Below, one piece after another: positions 7,574 to 16,191 of a DNA stretch of 44,384 nucleotides. The stretch's first letter is position 1. Each line of letters starts with the position of its first letter. Source of the stretch: Anabaena sp. UHCC 0187 (GTDB lineage Bacteria > Cyanobacteriota > Cyanobacteriia > Cyanobacteriales > Nostocaceae); NCBI RefSeq assembly GCF_009712035.1, contig NZ_VILB01000008.1:105165-149548 (forward strand), written 5' to 3'. Under the pieces are notes generated by a model. The model searched no databases. It worked only from the letters and a program-made list of their open reading frames with translations, and was not told the DNA's origin. A program made the translations under genes and the position numbers.

Positions 7574-9820
7574 TTATGTCAATACCTGAGAAGCATCATA
7601 AACTTCATTGCCAACAATCCCAATTAAATTTAACTTGCTCAAAATTTCCGTAGCTTGCATGAGTTTATTGGGAGTAACTTTACCAATGCGTCCTACCATA
7701 ACAATTCCATGACACAAAGATGCGACAATTCTCCCATCAACTGTATCTAGAACAGAGGGTGCATCTATCAACACTAAATCATAATTTTGGGCAAATAAAT
7801 CCATTAATTCTTGCATTCGTTCAGAACTAAGCAAATTTACCGCATCCTCTGGTATGGGGCCAGCCGTCAACACATCAATGGCTGGATGAATTGGCTGAAT
7901 GTAATTATGAAATGATGTATTGATATCATCAACAAGTAACAAAGATAAACCCCAGTCATTGGTAAGTCCGAGAGTTTTATGTAAACTGGGAGAACGCAGA
8001 TTAGCATCAATGATTAATACTCGTTGGTGCATTCGAGCCGCACTAGCTCCCAAGCCTAAAGCTAAAGTTGTTTTTCCTTCTCCTGGTAGTGCAGAAGTCA
8101 ACATCAATGATTTTAAAGGCAGAGAACTATTTAATATCTGAATATTTTGGTAAATAATATCTAATGTTTCATGATTGGGTAAATTTTTGATAATTTCCTG
8201 TTTAGAAATATTTACATTTTTTGATTCATTTCTGACAATAAAATTGAGTTTTCTTGCCCAATTATTTTGCCTTTTCCCTAGTCTGGGTACTGAACCCAAC
8301 AACTGAATATTTGTCAGATTTTGTAAATCTTGGGTGTAGAAAATTGCATGATTAAATTTCTCCCAAATTAAAGCTGCTATTAAACCTAATACTGGACCAC
8401 TTAATACTCCTCCTATAATTAGTAACCAGCGCAGATTACCTATATGTATTCCTAGAGCAGGTTCTTCTAAAATTTGCCAATTAAAACCTTCTTGAGCGAT
8501 TTTTACACCTAATGAATATTGTATTTGAAATAGTTGTTTAAGTGTTTTTCTATAAACCTCTACATCTGACACTAACCCCTTGTATTCTGTAATTAAACTT
8601 GGATATGTATCTAGTTGAGAACGAATTTTTTGTTCAGATTCTTCTAAATAATTATCATTAGCAATTAGTCCCAATGCCGTCATTTTTAATTGAGTTAAAT
8701 CATTCTCCGATTTCGGTATTATTTCCACTAGTAACTGTGATTTATTATTAGCAGCAATAGCTTTATTTTGTTGTTGTTGTTGTTGCTGCTGCTGCTGTAA
8801 TAGTGTAATAATTAGCTGCTGTTTTTGTTTTAGCTGTTGTATAATTGGATATTTTTCTGTGTAAAGTAACCGAGCTTGAGTTAAAGCTTTTTCTGTTTGA
8901 TTCAGTTCATTAACTAATGCTTGATATTCTCTAGATTCAGGGGAATAATTAATAACTGTTTGATTTTGGCTTGAAGCAACAATCGCTCGCTCTAGACTAT
9001 GATGTCGAGCCTGTACATCTTGCAGTTGAGCGCGAGTTATTTGCCGTTGCATTTGAATATTTGCTAAAGACTGGAGTAAAATTTTACTTTGTGAAACTGG
9101 ATCAATTAAATTGTTTTCTTTGCGAAACTGTTCTAGCTTTTTTTCTGCTTTTAACACATCATTTTGCAATTTTGGTAGACGGTTATTAACGAAAGCTAAA
9201 CCTTGATTAATTCGCTGATTTTTTTGATCGGTATTATAATCCTGATATACTTTTTGTAAAGCTTGTAATACTCTTTTAGTTCTCAGAGGATCTCTATCTG
9301 CAAAGGAGAGTGAAAATACTTGGCTTAAATTTTGGTTAGTTCCTGAATCTACTGGTAACTGAGTTAGTGTTAAAGATGAAATTTTACCAGTTGTGCTATC
9401 ATCATAAATATCTTTTACAGTCAATTGCGGATAATCAGCATGAAGTAAATTTACAGCTTTCTGTACTAACTTAGCACTCAGCATTAATTTTATTTGACTA
9501 CTGTAGTCAATAGCTGATAATTGCGATTTATTTATCTCTTTTTTAGTTTGTTCTTCTATCTTATTATCACTTGCAGATTCATCTAAATTATAACTTACCA
9601 ATATCTGCATATAGCTCTTGTAAGTTGGTTTAGTGGTGATAGCTACAAGGCTAGTAACTGATATAACCGCACAGGAAACCCCTAGTATAAACCAACGATA
9701 ATGAAGAGCAATCGGCGTAATTCTTCTGATATCAACTAGGTTGTAGATAGAGGTATTCAGCAATTTTTGAAACTTCATCCCATTTGTAGCCACAATCATA
9801 TCCCTCTCAAATTGCAACAA
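7574..9820 (-). CDS. Wzc/GumC-like polysaccharide co-polymerase with tyrosine autokinase domain
   Basis: 748 residues. An N-terminal Wzz-type chain-length region contains a first membrane segment (about 43-65) and a second (about 464-487), with a long coiled-coil stretch between them (about 200-345). The C-terminal third is a BY-kinase: Walker A GEGKTT (580-585), Walker A' VLIIDANLRSP and Walker B LVLIDAPS. Such proteins control assembly and export of capsule or exopolysaccharide at the inner membrane. Two oddities: a run of 10 glutamines (codons at 8768-8797) in the coiled coil, and an almost tyrosine-free C-terminus (ends YDASQVLT), whereas typical Wzc ends in a tyrosine cluster. Glycosyltransferase genes lie 2-4 kb away. 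Confidence 0.92.
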   Translation of the reverse strand: MLQFERDMIVATNGMKFQKLLNTSIYNLVDIRRITPIALHYRWFILGVSCAVISVTSLVAITTKPTYKSYMQILVSYNLDESASDNKIEEQTKKEINKSQLSAIDYSSQIKLMLSAKLVQKAVNLLHADYPQLTVKDIYDDSTTGKISSLTLTQLPVDSGTNQNLSQVFSLSFADRDPLRTKRVLQALQKVYQDYNTDQKNQRINQGLAFVNNRLPKLQNDVLKAEKKLEQFRKENNLIDPVSQSKILLQSLANIQMQRQITRAQLQDVQARHHSLERAIVASSQNQTVINYSPESREYQALVNELNQTEKALTQARLLYTEKYPIIQQLKQKQQLIITLLQQQQQQQQQQNKAIAANNKSQLLVEIIPKSENDLTQLKMTALGLIANDNYLEESEQKIRSQLDTYPSLITEYKGLVSDVEVYRKTLKQLFQIQYSLGVKIAQEGFNWQILEEPALGIHIGNLRWLLIIGGVLSGPVLGLIAALIWEKFNHAIFYTQDLQNLTNIQLLGSVPRLGKRQNNWARKLNFIVRNESKNVNISKQEIIKNLPNHETLDIIYQNIQILNSSLPLKSLMLTSALPGEGKTTLALGLGASAARMHQRVLIIDANLRSPSLHKTLGLTNDWGLSLLLVDDINTSFHNYIQPIHPAIDVLTAGPIPEDAVNLLSSERMQELMDLFAQNYDLVLIDAPSVLDTVDGRIVASLCHGIVMVGRIGKVTPNKLMQATEILSKLNLIGIVGNEVYDASQVLT

Positions 9821-10030
9821 TATATCTGGAAGAAGATGATTAGAAAACTTTTAGAGTATTTTATACTCAATATTTTCTTGTTAATAATCAATACTGATTC
9901 TTCCTATGATCTGATCACAGATATACTTAACAGAAAATATTCTGAAGTAGTTCTTGGCTAATACCTTCAGTTAGATATCTGTCTAATCAGTGTGAGGAAT
10001 ATAAATTTTCTGCAAATTTTGTGAAAATAT

Positions 10031-10696
10031 TTATCTTGCAGATGCTAATTTATCCGCAATACGAGTAGTTTCTGGTAAGCGATATTTTGGTGTACAGTGT
10101 AATACATATTCAATTGCTGTTAGTAAGCTAATCCGATGTCCACTGGAAACGTAAACAGGTTTAACTCCTGTGCGTGTTCTTAAAACTGCACCTATGGTTT
10201 CCTCTTTATCTATTAGTGGTTTCCAGCTACCTCTTGTTTCTGGTAATTCTTCATATTCACCAATTAACCAAGATTTAGCTACTCCAATTGTCGGTATATC
10301 TATTAGTAAACCTAAATGGGAAGCAATCCCAAATCTCCGAGGATGAGCTATTCCTTGTCCATCACATAAAATGATATCTGGTATAGTTTGCAGTTTTTCC
10401 AAAGCATCAAGAACAGGAGGAATTTCCCGAAAGGAGAGAAAACCTGGAATGTAAGGAAAGGTAGTAGGATGATATGCTAGACTGGTTTCTACAACTTGTA
10501 AATCAGGAAAACTGAGAACAGCTACTGCTGCACGGCTAATTTTACCATCTTCCAAAAATCCCATATCTACCCCGGCAACATACTTGATAGTTTCTGGAAG
10601 TTTGTCTGTAGTAATGACTTGATAGCGGAGGTTTTCTTGAATTGTTTTCGCTTCTTCTAGGCTCGAAGGCCAATGATGATGTTTGTGAATTTCCAT
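10031..10696 (-). CDS. nfi: Endonuclease V (deoxyinosine 3' endonuclease)
   Basis: 221 residues from the ATG at 10694-10696; an upstream in-frame start at 10774 would add an implausible hydrophobic/lysine-rich lead, so the shorter start is preferred. Endonuclease V motifs are clear: YVAGVDMGF with D44, LSFREIPP with E91, [15 protein letters not shown] with D112, and [11 protein letters not shown]. These acidic residues bind the catalytic metal. The enzyme nicks DNA one base 3' of deaminated adenine (inosine), starting repair. It lies 99 bases downstream of tRNA-Gln on the same strand and may be read through from it. Confidence 0.93.
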   Translation of the reverse strand: MEIHKHHHWPSSLEEAKTIQENLRYQVITTDKLPETIKYVAGVDMGFLEDGKISRAAVAVLSFPDLQVVETSLAYHPTTFPYIPGFLSFREIPPVLDALEKLQTIPDIILCDGQGIAHPRRFGIASHLGLLIDIPTIGVAKSWLIGEYEELPETRGSWKPLIDKEETIGAVLRTRTGVKPVYVSSGHRISLLTAIEYVLHCTPKYRLPETTRIADKLASAR

Positions 10697-10795
10697 ATTT
10701 CTCGATTTGGTAATTAATTTCTTTTTACCACCATAGGAATCAAGGAAAAAGCATAAAAACAAAAAGCAAGCCATAACGACTTGCTTTGTAAATAA

Positions 10796-10867
10796 CTGGG
10801 GCGCTAGGATTCGAACCTAGGGATGGCGGGACCAAAACCCACTGCCTTACCACTTGGCTACGCCCCA
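10796..10867 (-). tRNA. trnQ: tRNA-Gln (TTG)
   Basis: On the minus strand the cloverleaf is complete: acceptor TGGGGCG pairs with CGCCCCA followed by discriminator G, D arm AGCCAAGTGGTAAGGC, anticodon loop with TTG inside GGGTTTTGGTCCC, and T arm CTAGGTTCGAATCCTAG. The G discriminator and UUG anticodon match glutamine tRNAs. The 3' CCA is not encoded. Confidence 0.97.
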
Positions 10868-10932
10868 ATGAATTAACTTTAAATAATATAGCAGTCTGAT
10901 TAGGATGATGTCAAGTGTTTTAGAAAAGTTTT

Positions 10933-11181
10933 TTACTGATCAATAAATAGGGGCTGGAAACAAGGAACGGGGGGTGTTTCCGAAAAAACGGCCAAAAAAT
11001 AGGGGGAAGTTGAACTTTCCCCCTGGTGATTTTTATGATGATCATTTGGCTTTTGATTTTCTTTGAGTTTCTGCCTGAGCATTTGTCTTTGTTTTTTCAG
11101 TTGCCGTTTTCTAGCAGAACCACCTCGACCTTTATCGTTTCTGCCTTCTCGACGTGGGGACTCCCATCGTTTCAGTCGCAT
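10933..11181 (-). CDS. Doubtful small basic protein frame containing a terminator
   Basis: An 82-codon frame starting MRLKRWESPRREGRNDKG. The first 55 residues are highly basic (R/K-rich, possibly nucleic-acid binding), while the last 27 look like translated non-coding DNA. A strong minus-strand hairpin with a T-tract (10994-11024) lies inside the frame, which would end most transcripts before the stop codon. No good ribosome-binding site precedes the ATG. Either the real product is a shorter or different small gene, or the region encodes a small RNA. The 10868-11295 spacer shows no other gene. Confidence 0.3.
   Translation of the reverse strand: MRLKRWESPRREGRNDKGRGGSARKRQLKKQRQMLRQKLKENQKPNDHHKNHQGESSTSPYFLAVFSETPPVPCFQPLFIDQ
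10994..11024 (-). terminator. Intrinsic terminator on the minus strand
   Basis: Read on the minus strand, AGGGGGAAAGTT and AACTTCCCCCT form a GC-rich hairpin (11001-11024) immediately followed by ATTTTTT. Its upstream transcript would start near or beyond 11181, where only the doubtful small frame is found. Confidence 0.75.
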
Positions 11182-11263
11182 AATTTTTGCTTACTAAGTT
11201 TCATAATGTAGTTTGATAGTAACATAGTTTTTTCTACATGGCTACTGTTTTTCTATTACCTAT

Positions 11264-11305
11264 TTGCCTATTCCCTATTCCCTATTCCCTATTCCCTATT
11301 CTCTA
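11264..11305. repeat. Heptamer tandem repeat (TTCCCTA)
   Basis: Four perfect TTCCCTA units (11271-11298) with degenerate units on each side. The repeat runs into the last codons and stop of the acetyltransferase gene, so its 3' end has been shaped by repeat sequence. Confidence 0.85.
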
Positions 11306-11889
11306 TCTGATTTGAGCCGAGGATACTGGGGACGACAGGGATTTCCCCAACAAACTTGTCCTGGGGGCATATTGGCAAAAACACTGCTACGAGTGCCAAT
11401 TACCGCATTTGAGCCAATATGTACACCTGGGGCAACAAAACAATCAGCGGCTACCCATGCTCCATTACCAATGGTGATACTTGCTGTTTTTAATCCAAAT
11501 GCTGGATCTTGGATATCATGACTACCTGTGCATAGGTAGCTTTTTTGGGAAATGACGCAATGTTCACCAATGTTGATTTGATCAAGACTGTAAAAAACCA
11601 CGTCATCACCCACCCAACTGTAGTCACCAATGGAGACTTTCCACGGATAGGTAAAGCGGGCTGTGGGACGAATTAAGACACCTTTGCCAATGCGAGCGCC
11701 AAATAGACGGAGTAAGCTACAACGGAGAATATTTAGGGGTTGGGGAGTGAGCGGAAAGGCGATCGCCTGTACTAACCACCAAAATAAAACATACCAACTG
11801 GGGCGGCCTCGATCAAACCAAGATTGGTCATATTTGCGTAAATCGAGGAAAGGAGCGTCATCGGTGATTGGTGGTTGGTTTTGGGGCAT
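11296..11889 (-). CDS. WcaF-like hexapeptide-repeat acetyltransferase
   Basis: 197 residues with a left-handed beta-helix signature: repeated [LIV]-G-x-x hexapeptides from about residue 68 to 180 (IGKGVLIRPTARFTYPWKVS, IGDYSWVGDDVVFYSL, IGNGAWVAADCFVAPGVHIG, NAVIGTRSSVFANMPPGQ). The N-terminal DLRKYDQSWFDRGRPSWYVL block is typical of the colanic-acid acetyltransferase WcaF group. It probably transfers an acetyl group from acetyl-CoA to a sugar of a surface polysaccharide. It follows two family 2 glycosyltransferases on the same strand with 14-16-base gaps, so the three genes (13788 to 11296) look like one operon. Confidence 0.9.
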   Translation of the reverse strand: MPQNQPPITDDAPFLDLRKYDQSWFDRGRPSWYVLFWWLVQAIAFPLTPQPLNILRCSLLRLFGARIGKGVLIRPTARFTYPWKVSIGDYSWVGDDVVFYSLDQINIGEHCVISQKSYLCTGSHDIQDPAFGLKTASITIGNGAWVAADCFVAPGVHIGSNAVIGTRSSVFANMPPGQVCWGNPCRPQYPRLKSDRE

Positions 11890-11903
11890 GGAATTTTGAA
11901 AAC

Positions 11904-12839
11904 TTAACTAATTGACTGTTGAATTTCTTGTTTGGTAGATGAGGATTTTTTGGGTTTAGCAGTATTTAATTTGCCTCCACAATTACGTAATTCATACAAT
12001 TTGACACCAATTTGATATTCATATTGACTCAGCAGTCTGCCATAGATATATCCAGCTTTACCATCTAAGAAACCACGCTGAATAATGTAGAACAATATAA
12101 ACCGTAACAGTGGTTTAAATGGCAGGCGCACCCAAATTGTTTTTAAGAAGCGTTTGCGTTGGACTGCGTCCCCAAAAAATTTCCCACCAATAGTGCCAGT
12201 TTCGTCTTTATCTGTGAGCAAGTTGTAATACACACGGGCTTCCCAATTAGAATAACGATTATGTCGTTCTAGCCAGTGATAGAGGTCGCGGAAGTCCTCG
12301 TGCAGCATATCATTTTTAAGATAGCCAACTTTCCCTGGTAAAATGACGTGTTCGTGAACTTCATTGTCTCCAGTATTGGCAATATCTTCTGTGTTGAGGT
12401 TTTCGTAGCGACCTTTTTGATGTTTAAATAACCGTAAATTCCAATCAGGATATTTACCACCGTAACGAATCCATTTTCCGAGAAAAAATACCCGACGGTT
12501 GAGGTAGTAACCATCGTATTCATCATTTTGAATGGCTTGGGCGATGTCTTCCCACAGTTCTGGTGTAATCCGTTCGTCACAATCAACAATTAATACCCAT
12601 TCATTACGGAAAGGGAGATTTTCTAATGACCAGTTTTTCTTTTTCGGCCAACGGCCGTTAAAGTCAAATTGGACTACGTTTGCTCCATAATTTTCAGAAA
12701 TTTCTACACTTTTATCAATACTTTTGGAATCTACTACAAATACTTCATCTGCTCTTACTAGACTCTTAAGACAAGCGGGAAGATTGAGTTCTTCGTTTTT
12801 GGCAGGAATGAGTACAGAAACTGGTAGTTTAGATGACAT
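11904..12839 (-). CDS. Family 2 glycosyltransferase (WaaE/KdtX-like)
   Basis: 311 residues, GT-A fold. The N-terminus has SVLIPAKNEELNLPACLKSL and VFVVDSKSIDKS, the acidic metal-binding motif is VDCDERIT (about 86-93), and the middle contains GKWIRYGGKYPDWNLRLF and HEHV, seen in lipopolysaccharide-core glucosyltransferases of the WaaE/KdtX type. It transfers a sugar from a nucleotide donor at the cytoplasmic face of the membrane; donor and acceptor cannot be read from the sequence. Middle gene of the probable three-gene polysaccharide operon; the C-terminus is lysine-rich. Confidence 0.9.
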   Translation of the reverse strand: MSSKLPVSVLIPAKNEELNLPACLKSLVRADEVFVVDSKSIDKSVEISENYGANVVQFDFNGRWPKKKNWSLENLPFRNEWVLIVDCDERITPELWEDIAQAIQNDEYDGYYLNRRVFFLGKWIRYGGKYPDWNLRLFKHQKGRYENLNTEDIANTGDNEVHEHVILPGKVGYLKNDMLHEDFRDLYHWLERHNRYSNWEARVYYNLLTDKDETGTIGGKFFGDAVQRKRFLKTIWVRLPFKPLLRFILFYIIQRGFLDGKAGYIYGRLLSQYEYQIGVKLYELRNCGGKLNTAKPKKSSSTKQEIQQSIS

Positions 12840-12855
12840 AATAAATTGTTAATGT

Positions 12856-13788
12856 TTATTTCTGATGGGATTTAGATAGTAGTCCTTGAATAGCAGCGCT
12901 TAAATAACCAATTTGACAATAGGCATAAACTAGTTTATCAAAGCACTCCGCTGGATCTAATATATACTGTAATGCTTTATATGCTCCACGCAAGAGTCGT
13001 TCGCTACCCCGTGATAGTTGAGAAATACCAGCTTTACCAGCCTGTTGTTCTCGATAGCATTCACTAATCCCTTGCCACCAACCTCGGTTTAAAAACCAAG
13101 AGGGTTTGATTCTTTCTGGGGCGACATTGTGGGCAACTAGGGCTTCGGGAATATAAGCTACTTGCCAATGACGCTGGAGGGCAAACTCGGTCATTTGCAG
13201 TTCTTCGTTGGAGAGAAGATTTTTGCCTACTCGTCCTAGTTGGAGATCAAAACCACCGACTTCTCTGAGAAAACTGCTACGGATGGAGTAATTTAATCCT
13301 CTAGGGGTTAGTCCTGGTTTGTCTATATAGACTAATTGATCTCCTAGGTCATAAGCTCCTAAATTACCTGCTAGTTCTGTGGATATCCACTTTGGTGGTG
13401 CAATACCTGGTGGCCAGAGTAAGGTAATTTTACCGCCTGCGATCGCTAATTGGGGATTACTTAGGTATGCAGATAACAGCAATTTTAACCAACTAGGACT
13501 AGCTACGGCATCATCATCTAAATAAGCCAGAATTTCGGCGTTAGCTGCTTTAGCCCCGGTGTTACGGGCTACGGATAAGCCCAGGGTGGGTTCAAAGATA
13601 TATTTAAGACGGGAATCTGTAGCTCTCTGTTCTACTACTTCACGGGTGTGATCGCTAGATCCATTATCCACGACCAAAACTTCAAAGTTACCAGCAAAGT
13701 CCTGTGCTAATAGACTATCAATCGCCGCCCCTAAGTAGGTATCTCGGTTGTGAGTACAGATGATGGCAGAGATTTGGATATCTGACAT
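12856..13788 (-). CDS. Family 2 glycosyltransferase
   Basis: 310 residues. A classical GT2 domain: ISAIICTHNRDTYLGAAIDS, LVVDNGSSDHTREVV, then the DXD-type motif AYLDDDAV and the later RGLNYSIRSSFLREVGGFD and LLSNEELQMTEFAL segments. The enzyme is expected to add a sugar to a lipid-linked or surface polysaccharide. The C-terminal region (from about 225) is helical and may associate with the membrane. First gene of the probable operon with the next glycosyltransferase (16-base gap) and the acetyltransferase. Confidence 0.9.
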   Translation of the reverse strand: MSDIQISAIICTHNRDTYLGAAIDSLLAQDFAGNFEVLVVDNGSSDHTREVVEQRATDSRLKYIFEPTLGLSVARNTGAKAANAEILAYLDDDAVASPSWLKLLLSAYLSNPQLAIAGGKITLLWPPGIAPPKWISTELAGNLGAYDLGDQLVYIDKPGLTPRGLNYSIRSSFLREVGGFDLQLGRVGKNLLSNEELQMTEFALQRHWQVAYIPEALVAHNVAPERIKPSWFLNRGWWQGISECYREQQAGKAGISQLSRGSERLLRGAYKALQYILDPAECFDKLVYAYCQIGYLSAAIQGLLSKSHQK

Positions 13789-13852
13789 GGTATTGATTGA
13801 ATTTGGTTACTGGTAATTTTACTAGAAAATATCTCAATCGGGGAGTATTTTT

Positions 13853-14653
13853 TCAACTTTGTTGAATATGACTATGTAACATTACTAAAGTTTCTGCCAA
13901 TTGACTCAACCGATTTTCTAAGTCTTGCTTACGAATTAGGAGTTGCCGTAATCTTTGGTGACGAGCGATCGCTATACTCACACTAGGAACTTGCTCGACT
14001 GGACAAGGGCGAGACCATACCTGACCGGCTGTATCTACTCCACATAGTCGGTAATCAGTGTGTAGTGGTTTATAAGATTCTTTGCCACCAGTAGCACAAA
14101 TTTCTTCGACATAATCCATGAGGCGATCTACTTCAGCATGACGCAGTGTGGCTGTTCCCACTGTTTCTGGTTCTTGGGCATTGGATTCTAACCAGCCATT
14201 AATAATTGGACCTTCTAAGTAAATATCTTGAATGTGCTGGACAATTTCTTGCAGTTCTATTTGCCAACTAGCAACTTTTTCTTGAATTTCTTGGAGCATA
14301 TTCATGGCCAAGGCTGGGTTAGCTCCGTGACGATGATTGCTAAAGGACGGGGTTTTAAACTTAGGGAGAGTTGGGGTTTTTTCTCCACTTTCTTGGGCTG
14401 GAAATGCTTGAACAGAATCATGGTGAGGAAATAAATTAGCTTCTGGATTTCCATCACTAACTGTATCTGCTTCTAAGTTATTATGATCGGTTTGGGCTGT
14501 AGGTGGGGAATTTTCTGTAGATTCCTGGGGACGGATACTAATGCGAAAGGAAAAGGAACGTTTGGTTTCATCACCTATTTCTGTGGTGACATCATCATTA
14601 CGAATTTTTAAATCATGTAGCGTTGCCTCTATCCGTTTTAACCCTGGTTTCAT
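13853..14653 (-). CDS. Conserved cyanobacterial hypothetical protein
   Basis: 266 residues, no recognised domain. Residues 1-35 are conserved-looking (MKPGLKRIEATLHDLKIRND); residues 40-110 are low-complexity, rich in E, P, S and N and probably disordered; 115-150 form a likely coiled coil (MLQEIQEKVASWQIELQEIV); 195-225 contain YRLCGVDTAGQVWSRPCPVE; the end is again helical (LLIRKQDLENRLSQLAETL). No signal or membrane segment. It lies upstream of the glycosyltransferase operon with a 64-base gap and is divergent from cobU. Function unknown. Confidence 0.75.
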   Translation of the reverse strand: MKPGLKRIEATLHDLKIRNDDVTTEIGDETKRSFSFRISIRPQESTENSPPTAQTDHNNLEADTVSDGNPEANLFPHHDSVQAFPAQESGEKTPTLPKFKTPSFSNHRHGANPALAMNMLQEIQEKVASWQIELQEIVQHIQDIYLEGPIINGWLESNAQEPETVGTATLRHAEVDRLMDYVEEICATGGKESYKPLHTDYRLCGVDTAGQVWSRPCPVEQVPSVSIAIARHQRLRQLLIRKQDLENRLSQLAETLVMLHSHIQQS

Positions 14654-14806
14654 AAAAATATCCTAAAATTTATGGTCTTTATGAAGAAAGAATTCAGGAG
14701 TGCAGAATGAATTTTTTCTCAGACTGGCAAATGTAGTTTGCTTCCCTGTGGGGATACTTTATTTAAGTCGTGTATTCTTCCTGCTCAAACATTATATGAT
14801 CAAATG

Positions 14807-15355
14807 ATGAGTAAAGTAATTTTGGTGACTGGTGCAGCCCGTTCTGGTAAAAGTGAATGGGCGGAGGATTTGGCGATAAATTCCGGCAAAACTGTAGTTT
14901 ACATTGCCACGGCTACACAAAATCCCGATGATCAAGAATGGCAAGAACGCATTCAAAAACATCAACAACGTCGTCCTCAAGATTGGATAACTCTTTCTGT
15001 ACCTGTGGAACTGACTGCTACTTTGGCTCAGTCCCAGCCCAATACTTGCCTGTTGGTTGATTCTTTGGGAACTTGGGTGGCTAATTTTCTCGAAGATGAA
15101 GATTTAGTTTGGGAAAATACTGTGAGGGAGTTTCTGGAAATTCTGCCGTTAGTTGCGGCTGATGTGATATTTGTGGGGGAAGAAACAGGTTGGGGTGTAG
15201 TTCCAGCTTATCCTATGGGGCGCAAATTCCGCGATCGCCTGGGTGCTTTAGTTCGGCAGTTAGGGACTATTTGTGAACCTGTTTATTTGGTCACAGGTGG
15301 TCATGTTCTCAATTTGAGTTTATTAGGTGTACCGTTACCATCACCTAAATCTTAA
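14807..15355 (+). CDS. cobU: Adenosylcobinamide kinase / guanylyltransferase
   Basis: 182 residues from the ATG at 14807 (an adjacent ATG at 14804 is equally possible); the longer upstream frame is not used because family members start directly before the P-loop. The P-loop GAARSGKS lies at residues 9-16, followed by the QKHQQRRPQDW segment holding the histidine normally guanylylated, LLVDSLGTWVANFL, and VGEETGWGVVPAYPMGRKFR. The enzyme phosphorylates adenosylcobinamide and attaches GMP to give AdoCbi-GDP in the late steps of cobalamin synthesis. No B12 riboswitch was recognised upstream. A CobN-like chelatase gene lies about 5 kb downstream. Confidence 0.95.
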   Translation: MSKVILVTGAARSGKSEWAEDLAINSGKTVVYIATATQNPDDQEWQERIQKHQQRRPQDWITLSVPVELTATLAQSQPNTCLLVDSLGTWVANFLEDEDLVWENTVREFLEILPLVAADVIFVGEETGWGVVPAYPMGRKFRDRLGALVRQLGTICEPVYLVTGGHVLNLSLLGVPLPSPKS

Positions 15356-15411
15356 TGCAAATTTAAATATTTAATCCATAAAATTACTGAATTATCATCT
15401 AAAATAGGTTC

Positions 15412-15828
15412 ATGGCAACCAAAAATGAAGTAAAAAATTATCTTGCCTACTGGTTTCAGTTAGGTAAGAGGGTTATAGCTATAAACGGTAAGGTAAGCTT
15501 TTTACCTGAAAGTATAATCCAAGGCGATCGCTATAGCCAAGAGTTTGAAGAGTGCTGGCTACAAATTCTTGATCCAAAAACAGGTGACTGTTATCTAGAT
15601 GGAACACAGGAGACTATTGGTGAACTCCTCACACCTACATGGGAAATGCTCCCTTGTGGTCGTTGTGCTATGCCTGTACCCTTAAAAAATATAGGAATGC
15701 CAGCGTTATTGTGTCCTTGTAATAATTTACCCGGCTGGCCTAATACGGAATTACCAGCGCCGCGCAGTCCTGTGTGTACTCAAGAGACGTTGAGTGATAT
15801 TTGCGGGCGTTTGGTGGAAAATCTTTAG
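15412..15828 (+). CDS. Conserved cyanobacterial hypothetical protein with Cys pairs
   Basis: 138 residues, no assigned family. The second half contains a cysteine array that could bind a metal: LPCGRCAMP (CxxC), LLCPCNNLPG (CxC), then single cysteines in SPVCTQ and DICGRL. The first half (YLAYWFQLGKRVIAINGKVS) appears to be a mixed alpha/beta domain. Starts 56 bases after cobU on the same strand, but no functional link to cobalamin is evident. A HIP1 octamer falls inside the gene (15524-15531), suggesting long residence in the genome. Confidence 0.75.
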   Translation: MATKNEVKNYLAYWFQLGKRVIAINGKVSFLPESIIQGDRYSQEFEECWLQILDPKTGDCYLDGTQETIGELLTPTWEMLPCGRCAMPVPLKNIGMPALLCPCNNLPGWPNTELPAPRSPVCTQETLSDICGRLVENL

Positions 15829-15921
15829 GTAGAAAATATTTTTATTTCGCGCAATCCCTCTTAGGGATCTCGTAGAGTAGACGCAAAGGAGCAAAGAAGA
15901 GAATAAGGGTTTTAGTAAGAA

Positions 15922-16191
15922 CTATAACTGAGATAATAGCTTGTCATAATCTGCATGAGTACCAATCCAAAACCAAATAATACCGTCTTCGTTTCGGACA
16001 CCTACAGCACGATAATTTTTGCTAACACGAGCAGAATAAATAGATAATGTGGGATGCACTGACTTAAAACGTAGGCTAGGATGCCAAGGATCTTGTTGAA
16101 ATTGTTTATAAGCTGCGCGTGCTTGTTGCTGAACCTGTTGGGGAAGATCAGCGTATAAGTTGCGAAACTCAATGGTTGTTTTAGATTTCAC
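15922..16191 (-). CDS. RelE/ParE-superfamily toxin
   Basis: 89 residues from a GTG start. The pattern TTIEFRNLYADLPQQVQQQA, AAYKQFQQDPWHPSLRFKSV, SARVSKNYRAVGVRNEDGII and WFWIGTHADYDKLL matches the RelE/ParE fold: two helices, then a beta sheet with the basic YRA(V)G strand and a final IGTHADYDKL strand-helix. Members either cut ribosome-bound mRNA (RelE) or poison gyrase (ParE); which applies is not clear. The start overlaps the stop of the preceding nuclease-like gene as GTGA, so translation is coupled. Confidence 0.87.
   Translation of the reverse strand: MKSKTTIEFRNLYADLPQQVQQQARAAYKQFQQDPWHPSLRFKSVHPTLSIYSARVSKNYRAVGVRNEDGIIWFWIGTHADYDKLLSQL

Noticed and set aside
9767-9961. 64-codon plus-strand frame before endonuclease V
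   Set aside because: Antisense to the start of the tyrosine-kinase gene, with no ribosome site and a low-complexity end; the 9821-10030 spacer holds nothing else I can support.
11026-11211. Plus-strand frame with hydrophobic start opposite the doubtful small basic frame
   Set aside because: It runs antisense to the terminator region and reads like translated spacer.
14654-14806. Possible B12 riboswitch before cobU
   Set aside because: No B12-box or usual cobalamin riboswitch core was recognised in the 150-base leader.
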